The notes under the pieces were generated by a model that worked only from the letters and a program-made list of their open reading frames with translations, ran no database searches and was not told where the DNA came from. A DNA stretch of 38,863 nt from assembly GCA_949747775.1 (NCBI GenBank), contig CATKGX010000115.1, positions 1-38,863 on the forward strand, given 5' to 3'. Positions within the stretch are counted from its first letter, which is position 1. Each line of letters starts with the position of its first letter. Positions 7,654 to 16,851 of this stretch are shown piece by piece. Source of the stretch: an uncultured Clostridia bacterium (lineage in GTDB: Bacteria > Bacillota > Clostridia > TANB77 > CAG-508). Position numbers and translations under genes: made by a program.

Positions 7654-8370
7654 TTGAAAAAAATAGGGAGAAAGATAAAAAGTAATTTAAAGGCTTTATT
7701 GATAATTGTAAGTGTTTGGACTTTATTTATATCATACAATGTATTTTTTAGAAACAGCGAAGTAGATGCTTTATCGAAATATGGTTCAAGAGGGCAAGAA
7801 GTAAGAACGATACAAACAAAATTAAGAAGATGGGGATATTATACTGGAAATGTAGATGGTATTTATGGGAGTGGAACTCTTGCAGCTGTAAAGAAATTTC
7901 AAAGAAAAAATGGACTAGCTGTAGATGGAATTGCAGGTAAAAGAACTCTAGAAGCAATGGGGATTTTTAACTCATCATCTTCTTCTGGGGGAGGAGGAAG
8001 TTCTTCAGGCTCTACAAATTCAAGTGATTTAAATTTATTAAGTAGAGTGGTTTATGGGGAAGCCAGAGGAGAACCATATTCTGGACAAGTTGCAGTAGCA
8101 GCAGTTGTATTAAATAGAGTAAAAAGCAGTTCTTTTCCGAATAGTATTTCAGGGGTAGTGTATCAAAAAGGTGCATTTGATGCTGTAACAGATGGACAAA
8201 TTAATATGTCGCCAAATGATACAGCTAGAAAAGCAGCACAAGATGCCTTAAATGGTTGGGATCCATCCTATGGAGCAATTTATTATTTTAACCCAAGTAC
8301 AGCAACAAACAAGTGGATATGGTCAAGGCCACTTACTGTAACAATAGGAAAACATAGGTTTTGTAAATAA
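7654..8370 (+). CDS. sleB: SleB-type spore cortex/cell wall hydrolase
   Basis: A 238-residue exported hydrolase. A basic N-terminus and hydrophobic segment (about 13-31) act as signal or anchor. A peptidoglycan-binding domain 1 follows (about 43-103: SRGQEVRTIQTKLRRWGYY..VDGIYGSGTLAAVKKFQ), then a Ser/Gly linker (106-124) and a SleB catalytic domain from LLSRVVYGEARGEP (acidic residues Glu136 and Glu140) to the C-terminus. SleB enzymes are lytic transglycosylases acting on spore cortex during germination; vegetative relatives exist, so the role in spores is inferred, although spoIIP in the window shows a sporulating lineage. The start is TTG with a weak RBS. It is flanked by its own terminator. 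Confidence 0.88.
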   Translation: MKKIGRKIKSNLKALLIIVSVWTLFISYNVFFRNSEVDALSKYGSRGQEVRTIQTKLRRWGYYTGNVDGIYGSGTLAAVKKFQRKNGLAVDGIAGKRTLEAMGIFNSSSSSGGGGSSSGSTNSSDLNLLSRVVYGEARGEPYSGQVAVAAVVLNRVKSSSFPNSISGVVYQKGAFDAVTDGQINMSPNDTARKAAQDALNGWDPSYGAIYYFNPSTATNKWIWSRPLTVTIGKHRFCK

Positions 8371-8375
8371 AGTAA

Positions 8376-8427
8376 TATACGATACTGAAAAAATAGCATC
8401 TAAACAAGATGCTATTTTTATCGTATA
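8376..8427 (+). terminator. Terminator after sleB
   Basis: AAAAATAGCATCT pairs with AGATGCTATTTTT over an AAACA loop. An outer stem TATACGATA/TATCGTATA extends it, with a few unpaired bases on the 5' side. Confidence 0.88.
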
Positions 8428-8436
8428 CAAAAATAC

Positions 8437-8465
8437 TTGAAAAATTGGGTATTTTAGTATAGAAT
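8437..8465 (+). promoter_or_regulatory. SigA-type promoter for the miaB-mutS run
   Basis: TTGAAA and TAGAAT are separated by 17 bases, starting just after the sleB terminator and ending about 40 bases before the miaB start. Confidence 0.6.
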
Positions 8466-8506
8466 ATAACGGCGAGACAAAAAATGATTGCTTAGGAGGA
8501 CTAATT

Positions 8507-9926
8507 TTGAAAAAAATAGATATATCAGAAGAATTAAAATATATAGATAAAGTAAAAGAAGTAAATATAGGGAAAACACTTTTTTATTACATTTTAACAA
8601 TGGGATGTCAGCTTAATGAAAACGATTCAGAAAAGCTATGTGGCATGTTAGAAAAGATGAATTATACGAAAACAGAAAATATGAAAGAGGCAGACTTAGT
8701 ATTGTTTAACACTTGTTGTGTTAGAGAAAACGCAGAAGAAAAGCTATTTGGAAAGCTGCGGAGAGGTAAAAAAGCTAAGGGAGCAAAAAGACACAATAAT
8801 TGCTGTTGGTGGTTGTATGATGCAAGAAGAACATATTACAGATAAAATAAAGAAAAGCTATCAATATGATGTAATTTTTGGAACACATACCTTACATAAA
8901 TTTCCAAAAGATTTATATAAAGTGATGATAGAGAAAAAGAAAATTTCAGATGTAATAGATATAGATGGAGAAATCATAGAAGGATTGCCAATTAAAAGAG
9001 CAGACAATATACGAGCTTCTGTAACTATTATGAATGGCTGTAATAATTTTTGTAGCTATTGTATTGTTCCTTATGTTCGTGGCAGAGAAAGAAGTAGAAA
9101 TCCAAAGGATATCCTAGAAGAAGTAAGAAGCTTAGCAAAACAAGGATATAAGGAAATTACATTATTGGGACAAAATGTGAATTCTTATATGGTAGTAGAA
9201 CGCGAAAAAGCACAAAGAGATGGCATAGAATTAGAATATGATATTGATACTTTTGCAAAACTATTACGAGAAGTTAACAAAATAGAAGGAATTCAAAAAA
9301 TTCGATTTGTTTCACCTCATCCGAAAGATTTTACTGATGACGTGATAGAGGCAATTGCAGATTGCGAAAAAGTAAGTAAATTAATTCATTTGCCACTTCA
9401 ATCAGGAAGTACAAAGGTTTTAAAGGTAATGAACAGAAAATATAGCAAAGAGCAATATTTAAGTTTAGTAGATAAAATGAAAGAAAAAATACCAAATGTA
9501 AAATTTTCAACAGATATCATTGTTGGATTTCCAGGAGAAACAGAAGAAGATTTCGAAGATACACTAGATGTTGTAAAAAAGGTGAATTTTGAGCAAATAT
9601 TTATGTTTATTTATTCAAGACGCAAAGGAACGCCAGCAGACGAAATGGACAATCAAATTCCAGAAGAAATAAAGCATAAAAGATTTGATAGATTAAAAAA
9701 ATTATACGAAGATGGTATCCAGCAAAATAATCAAAAGTATGTGGGAACTGTACAAGAAATTTTGGTCGAAGGATATAGTAAAAACAATGAAGAAATGCTA
9801 ACAGGAAGAACAGATTCTAACAAAGTAGTAATTTTTGCAGGAGATAAAGAGCAAATTGGAGAAATATTAAGTGTTAAGATTATTTCTGAGCACATGTGGT
9901 ATTTAAAAGGAGAAATAATAGCGTAA
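8507..9926 (+). CDS. miaB: tRNA-2-methylthio-N6-dimethylallyladenosine synthase MiaB, reading frame broken at 8759
   Basis: MiaB adds the methylthio group to i6A37 of tRNAs using two iron-sulfur clusters. The first frame (from the TTG at 8507) encodes MGCQLNENDSE and NTCCVRENAEEKLFGKL. The second frame continues GEVKKLREQK..VGGCMMQEE, the radical SAM site GCNNFCSYCIVPYVRGRERSR and a C-terminal TRAM domain. Deleting one base, the C at 8759 in CTG-C-GGA-GAG, fuses them into 472 residues with every expected motif and the conserved FGKLGE segment intact. The track ORFs 8507..8845 and 8718..9926 are these two parts. The broken codon is CGG, otherwise unused in native genes here. It could be a sequencing or assembly error, a real mutation, or +1 recoding. 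mutS follows 45 bases later, the usual order. Confidence 0.85.
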
Positions 9927-9971
9927 GATAAACAAAATTAAGAAGAGACGAAAAGAAGGAAGGTAGTAACT

Positions 9972-12584
9972 ATGGCAGAATTCTCACCCATGATGAAGCA
10001 CTATTTAGAAACAAAAAATGAATATAAAGATTGTATTTTGTTTTATCGTTTAGGAGATTTTTACGAAATGTTTTTTGAAGATGCAATTAATGTATCAAGA
10101 GAGCTAGAGCTTACTTTGACAGGGAAAGAATGTGGACAAGAAGAAAGAGCACCAATGTGTGGAATTCCATATCATGCAGCAGAAAACTATATATCAAAGT
10201 TAATTTTAAAAGGATATAAAGTTGCAATTTGTGAGCAGTTAGAAGATCCAAAACAAGCAAAGGGAATTGTAAAAAGAGATGTTATAAGAGTAGTAACACC
10301 AGGAACTGTTATGGAATCTAATTTATTAGAAGAAAAGAAAAACAACTATATTATGTCTGTTTTTAAAAGTGGTATTTTCTATGGAGTAACAGTATGTGAT
10401 GTTTCAACAGGAGACTTTAGAACAACACAAATAAAAGATACAAATAATTTTGCGGCTCTTTTAGATGAAATTTCTAAATATTCGCCAGCAGAGATTATTG
10501 TAAATCCAATGTTATATGAATGTTTAGAAGAAATGCAAAAAATTCGTGAAAGATTTGATATTTATATTACCAAATTAGAAGAATATGAGTTTACAGATAA
10601 CTACGAGTTATTAGATGCGAAGTATCGCCTAATAGATGACAACGAAAACAAAATAGAAACAATAAAAGAAAAAATGCTATGTGTTCATTCTACAAATGCT
10701 ATGTTAAATTATTTAGTAGATACACAGAAAAATAGTTTAGACCATATTAATACTTTAAAAATATATCATATAACAAAATATATGGCGCTAGATATTAATG
10801 CTAGAAGGAATCTGGAAATTACAGAAAAATTAAGAGATAAAACTAAAAAAGGAACCTTGCTTTGGGTATTAGATAAAACAGGAACTGCAATGGGAGGAAG
10901 ACTTTTAAGAAGATGGTTAAATGATCCATTAGTAGATGAACTAGAAATTAATCGTCGTTTAGATGCAGTACAAGAATTAAAAGATAATATTATTTTAAGA
11001 GGAGACATTTCAGATTTACTAAAAAAAGTGTATGACATTGAAAGATTAGCAGGAAAAATTTCTTATGGTAGTGTTAATGGAAGAGAACTTATTTCATTAA
11101 AAAACTCAGCAAAACAATTACCAGAAATTAAAAAAATATTAGCGCAAACAAATGCAAAATTGTTAAAAGGATTATATGAAGAATTAGATGAATTACAAGA
11201 CATATATAACTTAATAGAAGAAACAATTGTAGATGAACCACCAATTAGTGTAAAAGAGGGAAATTTAATTAAAGTAGGATATGACGAAGAAATAGATAGT
11301 TTAAAATTGGCAACAACACAAGGAAAAAATTGGTTAATTGAATTAGAAGCAAGAGAAAAAGAAATAACAGGAATAAAAGGTTTAAAAGTAGGATTTAACA
11401 AGGTTTTCGGATACTATATAGAGGTGACAAAATCTAATGTATCATTAGTTCCAGATAGATATATTAGAAAACAAACATTAACAAATGGCGAAAGATATAT
11501 TACAGAAGAATTAAAAAATTTAGAGAATCAAATCCTAGGGGCAGAAGAAAAAGTGATTCAGTTAGAATATAATGCATTTGTAGAAGTAAGGGAAAAAATA
11601 GAAAATCAAATTCAAAGAGTACAAAAAACAGCAAGCATTATATCTATACTAGACGTTTTATGCTCATTTGCTATTGTAGCAGATGAACAAAACTATGTGA
11701 AACCAGAAGTAGATAGTAGTGGTGTAATTGATATTAAAGAAGGTAGGCATGCTGTTATTGAAAAAATACTGCCAAGTGGAAGTTTTGTAGAAAATGATAC
11801 ATATTTAGATAAAGAAGAAAATAGATTATCTATTATAACTGGTCCAAATATGGCAGGTAAATCTACTTACATGAGGCAAGTTGCATTAATTACACTTATG
11901 GCACAAGTGGGAAGCTTTGTACCAGCTAAAAGTGCTAGAATCGGTGTAGTAGATAAAATATTTACTAGAGTAGGTGCATCAGATGATTTAAGTATGGGAC
12001 AAAGTACTTTTATGGTAGAAATGATGGAAGTAGCAGCAATATTAAAAGAAGCAACAGCCAACAGTTTAGTAATATTAGATGAAATAGGAAGGGGAACTTC
12101 AACTTATGATGGACTTTCTATTGCATGGGCTGTAGCAGAATATATATCAAACAATGAAAAATGCGGAGCAAAGACACTTTTTGCTACACACTACCATGAA
12201 CTAACAAAACTAGAAGACAAATTAGAAGGTGTAAAAAACTATTCAATCGCAGTAAAAGAAAAGGGTGAAGATGTTATCTTCTTAAGAAAAATTGTACCAG
12301 GGGGAACAGACGAAAGCTATGGAGTACATGTTGCGAAACTAGCAGGAGTACCGCAAGTAGTAACCAAAAGAGCAAATGAAATATTAAAATCATTAGAAAG
12401 AAAAAGTATTCTAGGAGAAAAAGTACAAGAAAAAGAAAACAAACAAGTAGCAGCAGGACAATTAGACTTATACAACTATAAATTAGCAGAACTAGCACAT
12501 GAAATAGACAAAATTGATGTAAACGAATTAACTCCAATAGAAGCGCTAAATGCAATGGTAAAGCTAAAAGAAAAACTAAGTTAA
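9972..12584 (+). CDS. mutS: DNA mismatch repair protein MutS
   Basis: An 870-residue mismatch-recognition ATPase. The N-terminal mismatch-binding domain begins SPMMKHYLETKNEYKDCILFYRLGDFYEMFFEDA, with the Phe-x-Glu wedge (FYEM). The connector, lever and clamp domains follow, then the ABC-type ATPase with Walker A GPNMAGKSTYMRQ (about residue 625), Walker B LVILDEIGRGTSTYDGLS and the THYHEL switch histidine. Full length, with a C-terminal helical tail. mutL does not follow; a nucleoside kinase gene does. The RBS is GAAGGAAGG. It probably belongs to the transcript that starts before miaB. Confidence 0.97.
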   Translation: MAEFSPMMKHYLETKNEYKDCILFYRLGDFYEMFFEDAINVSRELELTLTGKECGQEERAPMCGIPYHAAENYISKLILKGYKVAICEQLEDPKQAKGIVKRDVIRVVTPGTVMESNLLEEKKNNYIMSVFKSGIFYGVTVCDVSTGDFRTTQIKDTNNFAALLDEISKYSPAEIIVNPMLYECLEEMQKIRERFDIYITKLEEYEFTDNYELLDAKYRLIDDNENKIETIKEKMLCVHSTNAMLNYLVDTQKNSLDHINTLKIYHITKYMALDINARRNLEITEKLRDKTKKGTLLWVLDKTGTAMGGRLLRRWLNDPLVDELEINRRLDAVQELKDNIILRGDISDLLKKVYDIERLAGKISYGSVNGRELISLKNSAKQLPEIKKILAQTNAKLLKGLYEELDELQDIYNLIEETIVDEPPISVKEGNLIKVGYDEEIDSLKLATTQGKNWLIELEAREKEITGIKGLKVGFNKVFGYYIEVTKSNVSLVPDRYIRKQTLTNGERYITEELKNLENQILGAEEKVIQLEYNAFVEVREKIENQIQRVQKTASIISILDVLCSFAIVADEQNYVKPEVDSSGVIDIKEGRHAVIEKILPSGSFVENDTYLDKEENRLSIITGPNMAGKSTYMRQVALITLMAQVGSFVPAKSARIGVVDKIFTRVGASDDLSMGQSTFMVEMMEVAAILKEATANSLVILDEIGRGTSTYDGLSIAWAVAEYISNNEKCGAKTLFATHYHELTKLEDKLEGVKNYSIAVKEKGEDVIFLRKIVPGGTDESYGVHVAKLAGVPQVVTKRANEILKSLERKSILGEKVQEKENKQVAAGQLDLYNYKLAELAHEIDKIDVNELTPIEALNAMVKLKEKLS

Positions 12585-12665
12585 TGCCCTGTTGGAGGCA
12601 GTCCTAACTATAACGAAAGTGATGCACAGTAAATTCGTTTGGATAGGAACAAAAGGAGGAGAAAG

Positions 12666-14252
12666 ATGAAAGCATTTGAGAAACTAAGTGAAGAAGAGGC
12701 AAAAAAAGCGATAGCATGCTTATGGAAAAACGAAGTAAAGCCGTTAAATTTTGAAGTGGATGAAAAAGAAGAGGTAAAACCAATTGATATGACAGTAAGA
12801 GACGGAAGAAGGATTTATCAAAGAGGTCTTTTATATATTATGGGAAAGGCCTTTGCAGAGGTATATCCCAAAGCACTACTTACAGTTAATTTTCAATTAT
12901 CCAATTCACTTTATTGTACCGTTGAAAATATGCCAATAGATGAAAAGGTTATTTCTAAAATTCGTATTAAAATGCAAGAGATTGTAGCAAAAGATATAGA
13001 AATTCGTAAAGTGGAAATGTCAAAAGAAGAAGCGGAGAAATTTTACGAGAAAGAAAGAACATTAAGAGGAAGATTGCAATTAGATAATCAATATAAAGAA
13101 GAGGTTTCATTATATTTTTGCGGAGACTATTATAATTACTTTTATGGTGTTATGCCAATTAGTACAGGATATATTAAATATTATGACATTGTAAAATATC
13201 ATGATGGCTTTTTATTAAGATATCCAGATAAAAAAACGCCAGATATTATAGAAGAGTATAAGGAAACAAAGAAATTATTAAATACATTAGAAGATTATGA
13301 AGATATTCATAAAATATTGGATATCGATACAGTATATAAATTAAATAAAAAAATTAGACAAGGAAAAGAAAAAGATATTATTTTGTTAGCAGAAGCATTA
13401 CATGAAAAGAAAATAGCAGACATAGCAGATAATATTGTTAAGAAAAAAGACATAAAAATGGTACTTATTGCAGGACCATCATCATCTGGTAAAACTACTT
13501 TTGCAAAAAGATTAGGAATACAGTTACAATTAAATGGAATCAAACCAATTACAATTTCAGTAGATAATTATTTTGTGGAAAGAGAAGCAACACCAAGAGA
13601 TGAAAATGGAGACTATGACTTTGAATGTTTAGAAGCAATTGATTTAAAATTATTTAACGAGCATTTAACAAAATTATTAAATGGAGAAGAAATTTTAGTA
13701 CCAACATTTAATTTTAAAACAGGTCATAAAGAATACAATGGCGAAAAAATGAAAATTAAATCAAATGAAGTACTAGTTATTGAAGGAATTCATTGCTTAA
13801 ATGATGCACTAACAAATTCTATTCCAAAAGGACAAAAATATAAAGTATATATTAGTGACCTTACAGTATTAAATATAGATTACTATAATAGAATCTCTAC
13901 AACAGATACAAGATTAATTCGTAGAATTGTAAGAGATAATAATTTTAGAGGATATGATGCACTACACACATTGCAAACATGGGCTTCAGTAAATCGTGGA
14001 GAAGAAAGTAACATATTTCCATTCCAAGAAGGAGCAGATAGTATGTTCAATTCGTCATTAATCTATGAAATATGTGTCTTAAAAAAATACGCAATGCCAC
14101 TACTTGCAGCTATTGACAATACGCAACCAGAATATGCGGAAGCAAAAATCTTATATGAATTCTTAAAATATTTTGAAGACATTAGTGATGAATTTGTACC
14201 TAAGAATTCATTACTAAGAGAATTTATAGGTGGTAGCATATTTGAGGTGTAG
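12666..14252 (+). CDS. Uridine kinase-like nucleoside kinase with N-terminal ThrRS-like domain
   Basis: A 528-residue protein. Residues about 40-200 resemble the second additional domain of threonyl-tRNA synthetases (SAD-like: RDGRRIYQRGLLYIMGKAFAEVYP), without the HxxxH zinc site. A P-loop kinase domain of the uridine kinase/PRK type follows (Walker A GPSSSGKTTFAKR at 270-282, then SVDNYFVERE, VIEGIHCLND and RLIRRIVRDNNFRGYDA). This fusion is common in Firmicutes and is annotated as nucleoside kinase; the true substrate is not established. I chose the ATG at 12666 because AAAAGGAGGAGAAAG precedes it with ideal spacing. The track start (TTG 12639) has no RBS and would place that RBS inside the gene. 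Confidence 0.85.
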   Translation: MKAFEKLSEEEAKKAIACLWKNEVKPLNFEVDEKEEVKPIDMTVRDGRRIYQRGLLYIMGKAFAEVYPKALLTVNFQLSNSLYCTVENMPIDEKVISKIRIKMQEIVAKDIEIRKVEMSKEEAEKFYEKERTLRGRLQLDNQYKEEVSLYFCGDYYNYFYGVMPISTGYIKYYDIVKYHDGFLLRYPDKKTPDIIEEYKETKKLLNTLEDYEDIHKILDIDTVYKLNKKIRQGKEKDIILLAEALHEKKIADIADNIVKKKDIKMVLIAGPSSSGKTTFAKRLGIQLQLNGIKPITISVDNYFVEREATPRDENGDYDFECLEAIDLKLFNEHLTKLLNGEEILVPTFNFKTGHKEYNGEKMKIKSNEVLVIEGIHCLNDALTNSIPKGQKYKVYISDLTVLNIDYYNRISTTDTRLIRRIVRDNNFRGYDALHTLQTWASVNRGEESNIFPFQEGADSMFNSSLIYEICVLKKYAMPLLAAIDNTQPEYAEAKILYEFLKYFEDISDEFVPKNSLLREFIGGSIFEV

Positions 14253-14285
14253 TTGTCGAATAGGGAATGCTTCCTAACACGACAA
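14253..14285 (+). promoter_or_regulatory. Stem-loop directly before the radA ribosome binding site
   Basis: TTGTCG (14253-14258) pairs with CGACAA (14280-14285), and TAGGGA pairs with TTCCTA inside it over a short loop. The hairpin begins immediately after the stop codon of the kinase gene and ends at the AAGGAGG of radA, so it could control translation start. It has no T tract and is unlikely to be a terminator. Confidence 0.5.
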
Positions 14286-14297
14286 AAGGAGGAAAAA

Positions 14298-15665
14298 ATG
14301 GCAAAAGCAAAGACAGTATTTGTATGTGGAAATTGTGGATATGAGTCAGCTAAGTGGCTTGGAAAGTGTCCTGCATGCAATGAGTGGAATAGTTTTTATG
14401 AAGAAAAAATAAGTACAGCTGTATCTAGCAATAATCCTAGTGGAAAGGCCAAAAGTGTAGTACCAAGAAAATTAAAAGAAGTCGAAGGAATTGATGAGGC
14501 AAGAAGTAGTACAGGAATTGGAGAACTAGATAGGGTTTTAGGTGGAGGACTGGTAAAAGGTTCACTTGTGTTAGTTGGCGGAGAGCCAGGCATTGGTAAA
14601 TCTACTTTAATTTTACAATTATGTGATAAAGTAAAAGGTGAAGGCAAAGTATTATATGTTTCAGGAGAGGAATCAGCAGAGCAAGTAAAGATTAGAGCGG
14701 ATAGATTGGGAATTAACAATGATGATATTATGTTCCTAGGAGAGACTGATATTGATAGTATTCAAGAAGCGATTTTATCAATAACACCAAAACTTGTTAT
14801 TATTGATTCAATTCAAACGATGTATTCAGAAGAGATTACTTCAGCGGCAGGTACTGTTAGCCAGGTAAGAGAAATTACTTCTAGAATTATGCGTATTTGT
14901 AAGGATAATCGTATTACAACAATTATTATAGGTCATGTTACAAAAGATGGAAATATAGCAGGACCTAGGGTATTAGAACATATGGTGGATACCGTTTTGT
15001 ACTTAGAAGGAGAAAGATATTTTTCATACAGAATTTTACGAAGTGTTAAAAATCGTTTTGGGTCAACGAATGAACTAGGTATGTTTGAAATGAAAAATGA
15101 AGGTATGGTAGAAATTACAAATCCATCTTCTATTTTGATTTCAGAAAGGGAAGATAATCCAGCAGGTGCAATTGTTGTGGCAAGTATAGAAGGAACAAGA
15201 CCTCTTTTGATAGAACTACAGGCTTTAACTGCGACAAGCGTATATGGCGTTCCAAAGAGAACTGCTAATGGATTAGATTATAATAGGTTAGCTGTTTTAA
15301 TTGCTGTATTAGAAAAAAAGGCAGGACTTGCTTTAGGTGGACAAGATGTTTATCTAAATGTTGTAAGTGGTATTAAAATTGTAGAGCCAGCAGTAGATTT
15401 AGGAGTAGTACTTGCTTGCAGTTCTAGTTATAAAAATGTAAGTATTCCAAAAGATGTTGTAGCAATTGGAGAAGTTGGCTTAACAGGAGAAGTTCGCGCT
15501 GTTAATATGATAGAAAAAAGATTAAAAGAAGCAGAAAAATTGGGATTTAAAAAGTGTATTATACCAGAAAGTAATAAAAAACTATTGAAAGATGAATACA
15601 AATTAGATATAATAGGCGTCAGAAATATAAATGAAGCAATTAGAACTTTAGGGATAAGAAATTAA
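14298..15665 (+). CDS. radA: DNA repair protein RadA
   Basis: A 455-residue RecA-like branch-migration helicase that acts in homologous recombination. A four-Cys zinc finger opens the protein (C10, C13, C24, C27). Walker A GGEPGIGKST lies at about 94-103, the RadA-specific KNRFGS motif follows in the core, and a Lon-like C-terminal domain holds VSGIKIVEPAVDLGVVLA. The length is standard. The ATG at 14298 follows AAAGGAGGAA; the 15-residue extension in the track starts from a TTG inside the upstream hairpin, has no RBS and matches no family feature. It lies directly upstream of disA, a functionally linked pair widespread in Firmicutes. Confidence 0.96.
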   Translation: MAKAKTVFVCGNCGYESAKWLGKCPACNEWNSFYEEKISTAVSSNNPSGKAKSVVPRKLKEVEGIDEARSSTGIGELDRVLGGGLVKGSLVLVGGEPGIGKSTLILQLCDKVKGEGKVLYVSGEESAEQVKIRADRLGINNDDIMFLGETDIDSIQEAILSITPKLVIIDSIQTMYSEEITSAAGTVSQVREITSRIMRICKDNRITTIIIGHVTKDGNIAGPRVLEHMVDTVLYLEGERYFSYRILRSVKNRFGSTNELGMFEMKNEGMVEITNPSSILISEREDNPAGAIVVASIEGTRPLLIELQALTATSVYGVPKRTANGLDYNRLAVLIAVLEKKAGLALGGQDVYLNVVSGIKIVEPAVDLGVVLACSSSYKNVSIPKDVVAIGEVGLTGEVRAVNMIEKRLKEAEKLGFKKCIIPESNKKLLKDEYKLDIIGVRNINEAIRTLGIRN

Positions 15666-15720
15666 AGAAGAAATGTCTGAATTTGGAACAAAAGTTAGAC
15701 AAAATGGCGTAAATTTGACC

Positions 15721-15737
15721 TGTCCCTAAGACGGACA
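15721..15737 (+). promoter_or_regulatory. Small stem-loop before the disA ribosome binding site
   Basis: TGTCC and GGACA form a 5-bp stem over CTAAGAC, immediately followed by AAAAAAGGAG. The loop side CCTAAGACGGACAAAA resembles CCTAACACGACAAAA in the radA leader hairpin. Confidence 0.35.
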
Positions 15738-15755
15738 AAAAAGGAGTTGAGAAGT

Positions 15756-16835
15756 TTGGTGGTAAAGAAGGAAGACACTGTTACCGAGATATTAAGATTA
15801 ATTGCGCCAGGGACCCCTATTAGAAATGGGTTAGAAAATATATTAAAGGCAAAGACAGGAGCTTTAATTGCTGTTGGAGGAGACAAAAAAGAGGTTTTAG
15901 ATTTAGTGGATGGAGGATTTAGTCTTGATGTAGAATATACTTCTTCTAGATTGTATGAACTTGCTAAAATGGATGGTGCTATTATACTAAGTTCAGATTT
16001 TAAAAAGATTCTTTTTGCGAATGCACAACTAATACCCTCTTCAGATATTTTAACAACAGAGACAGGTACAAGACATAGAACGGCTGAACGTACTGCAAAG
16101 CAAACAGGGGCTTTGGTTATTAGTATTTCACAAAGAAGAGGAATTATTACACTTTTTAAAGGAAGCTCTAGATATGTACTAAAAGACTTAGAAGCAGTTA
16201 TTTCAAAGGCAAATCAAGCATTGCAAACAGCAGAAAAGTACAAGAAAGTATTTGATAATAAATTAAATATTTTAAATGAGTATGAATTTAATGATATCGT
16301 TACATTAGAAAATGTGGTAATTGCAATACAAAGGGCAGAATTGGTTATGAGAGTAGCAGACGAAGTGAATAAAGCGATTGACGAACTAGGAGAAGAAGGA
16401 AGACTTTTGGAAATGCAATTAGATGAGTTAATTGGAGACCTAGAAAAAGAAGAATTATTAATTATTAAAGATTATATTGCACCTGGTAAGAAAAGAAGCT
16501 CCGAAAAAGTTCTAGAGGAGATAAAAAGATTGTCGCATGATGATTTAATGCGTCCTGACAAAATAGCAAAATTTCTTGGATATGAAGACTTTGATAATTA
16601 TGACGAAGTAGGGGTATATACAAGAGGATATAGGGTCCTTAACAAAATACCAAGAATGCCAAGTAACATTGTAGAAAACTTGGTAAAATCATTTAAATCA
16701 TTTCAACATATTTTAGCAGCAGATATTCAAAGATTGGATGATGTTGATGGTATTGGAGAAGTTAGAGCAAGAACAATTAAGCAATCTTTAAGAAGAATGC
16801 AAGAACAATTTGTATTTGATAATTTAATGTTATAA
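15756..16835 (+). CDS. disA: DNA integrity scanning protein DisA (diadenylate cyclase)
   Basis: A 359-residue enzyme that makes c-di-AMP while scanning DNA; branched recombination intermediates inhibit it. The N-terminal DAC domain carries DGA (Asp73) and the RHRTAE motif (about 106-111), both needed for catalysis. A helical linker follows, then a C-terminal helix-hairpin-helix DNA-binding domain (DDVDGIGEVRARTIKQSLRRM). The track start TTG 15747 abuts the Shine-Dalgarno; TTG 15756 (or GTG 15759) has proper spacing to AAAAAGGAG and is preferred. The pairing with radA just upstream is conserved, and RadA is known to modulate DisA. Confidence 0.95.
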   Translation: MVVKKEDTVTEILRLIAPGTPIRNGLENILKAKTGALIAVGGDKKEVLDLVDGGFSLDVEYTSSRLYELAKMDGAIILSSDFKKILFANAQLIPSSDILTTETGTRHRTAERTAKQTGALVISISQRRGIITLFKGSSRYVLKDLEAVISKANQALQTAEKYKKVFDNKLNILNEYEFNDIVTLENVVIAIQRAELVMRVADEVNKAIDELGEEGRLLEMQLDELIGDLEKEELLIIKDYIAPGKKRSSEKVLEEIKRLSHDDLMRPDKIAKFLGYEDFDNYDEVGVYTRGYRVLNKIPRMPSNIVENLVKSFKSFQHILAADIQRLDDVDGIGEVRARTIKQSLRRMQEQFVFDNLML

Positions 16836-16851
16836 AGGAAGAGGTAAGAGA

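Noticed and set aside
8759-8761. CGG reassigned to another amino acid genome-wide
   Set aside because: Reading CGG as any amino acid does not restore frame in miaB or the prepilin-like gene, and in the CYTH genes CGG falls at conserved arginine positions. A frame effect fits the two sites better than reassignment.
12639-12665. Nine-residue extension of the nucleoside kinase from TTG 12639
   Set aside because: No Shine-Dalgarno upstream; the extension itself encodes the AGGAGG that serves ATG 12666.
14253-14297. N-terminal extension of RadA from a TTG at 14253, as in the ORF track
   Set aside because: It lies inside a hairpin, has no ribosome binding site and matches nothing in RadA, whereas ATG 14298 follows AAAGGAGGAA and begins the zinc-finger region correctly.
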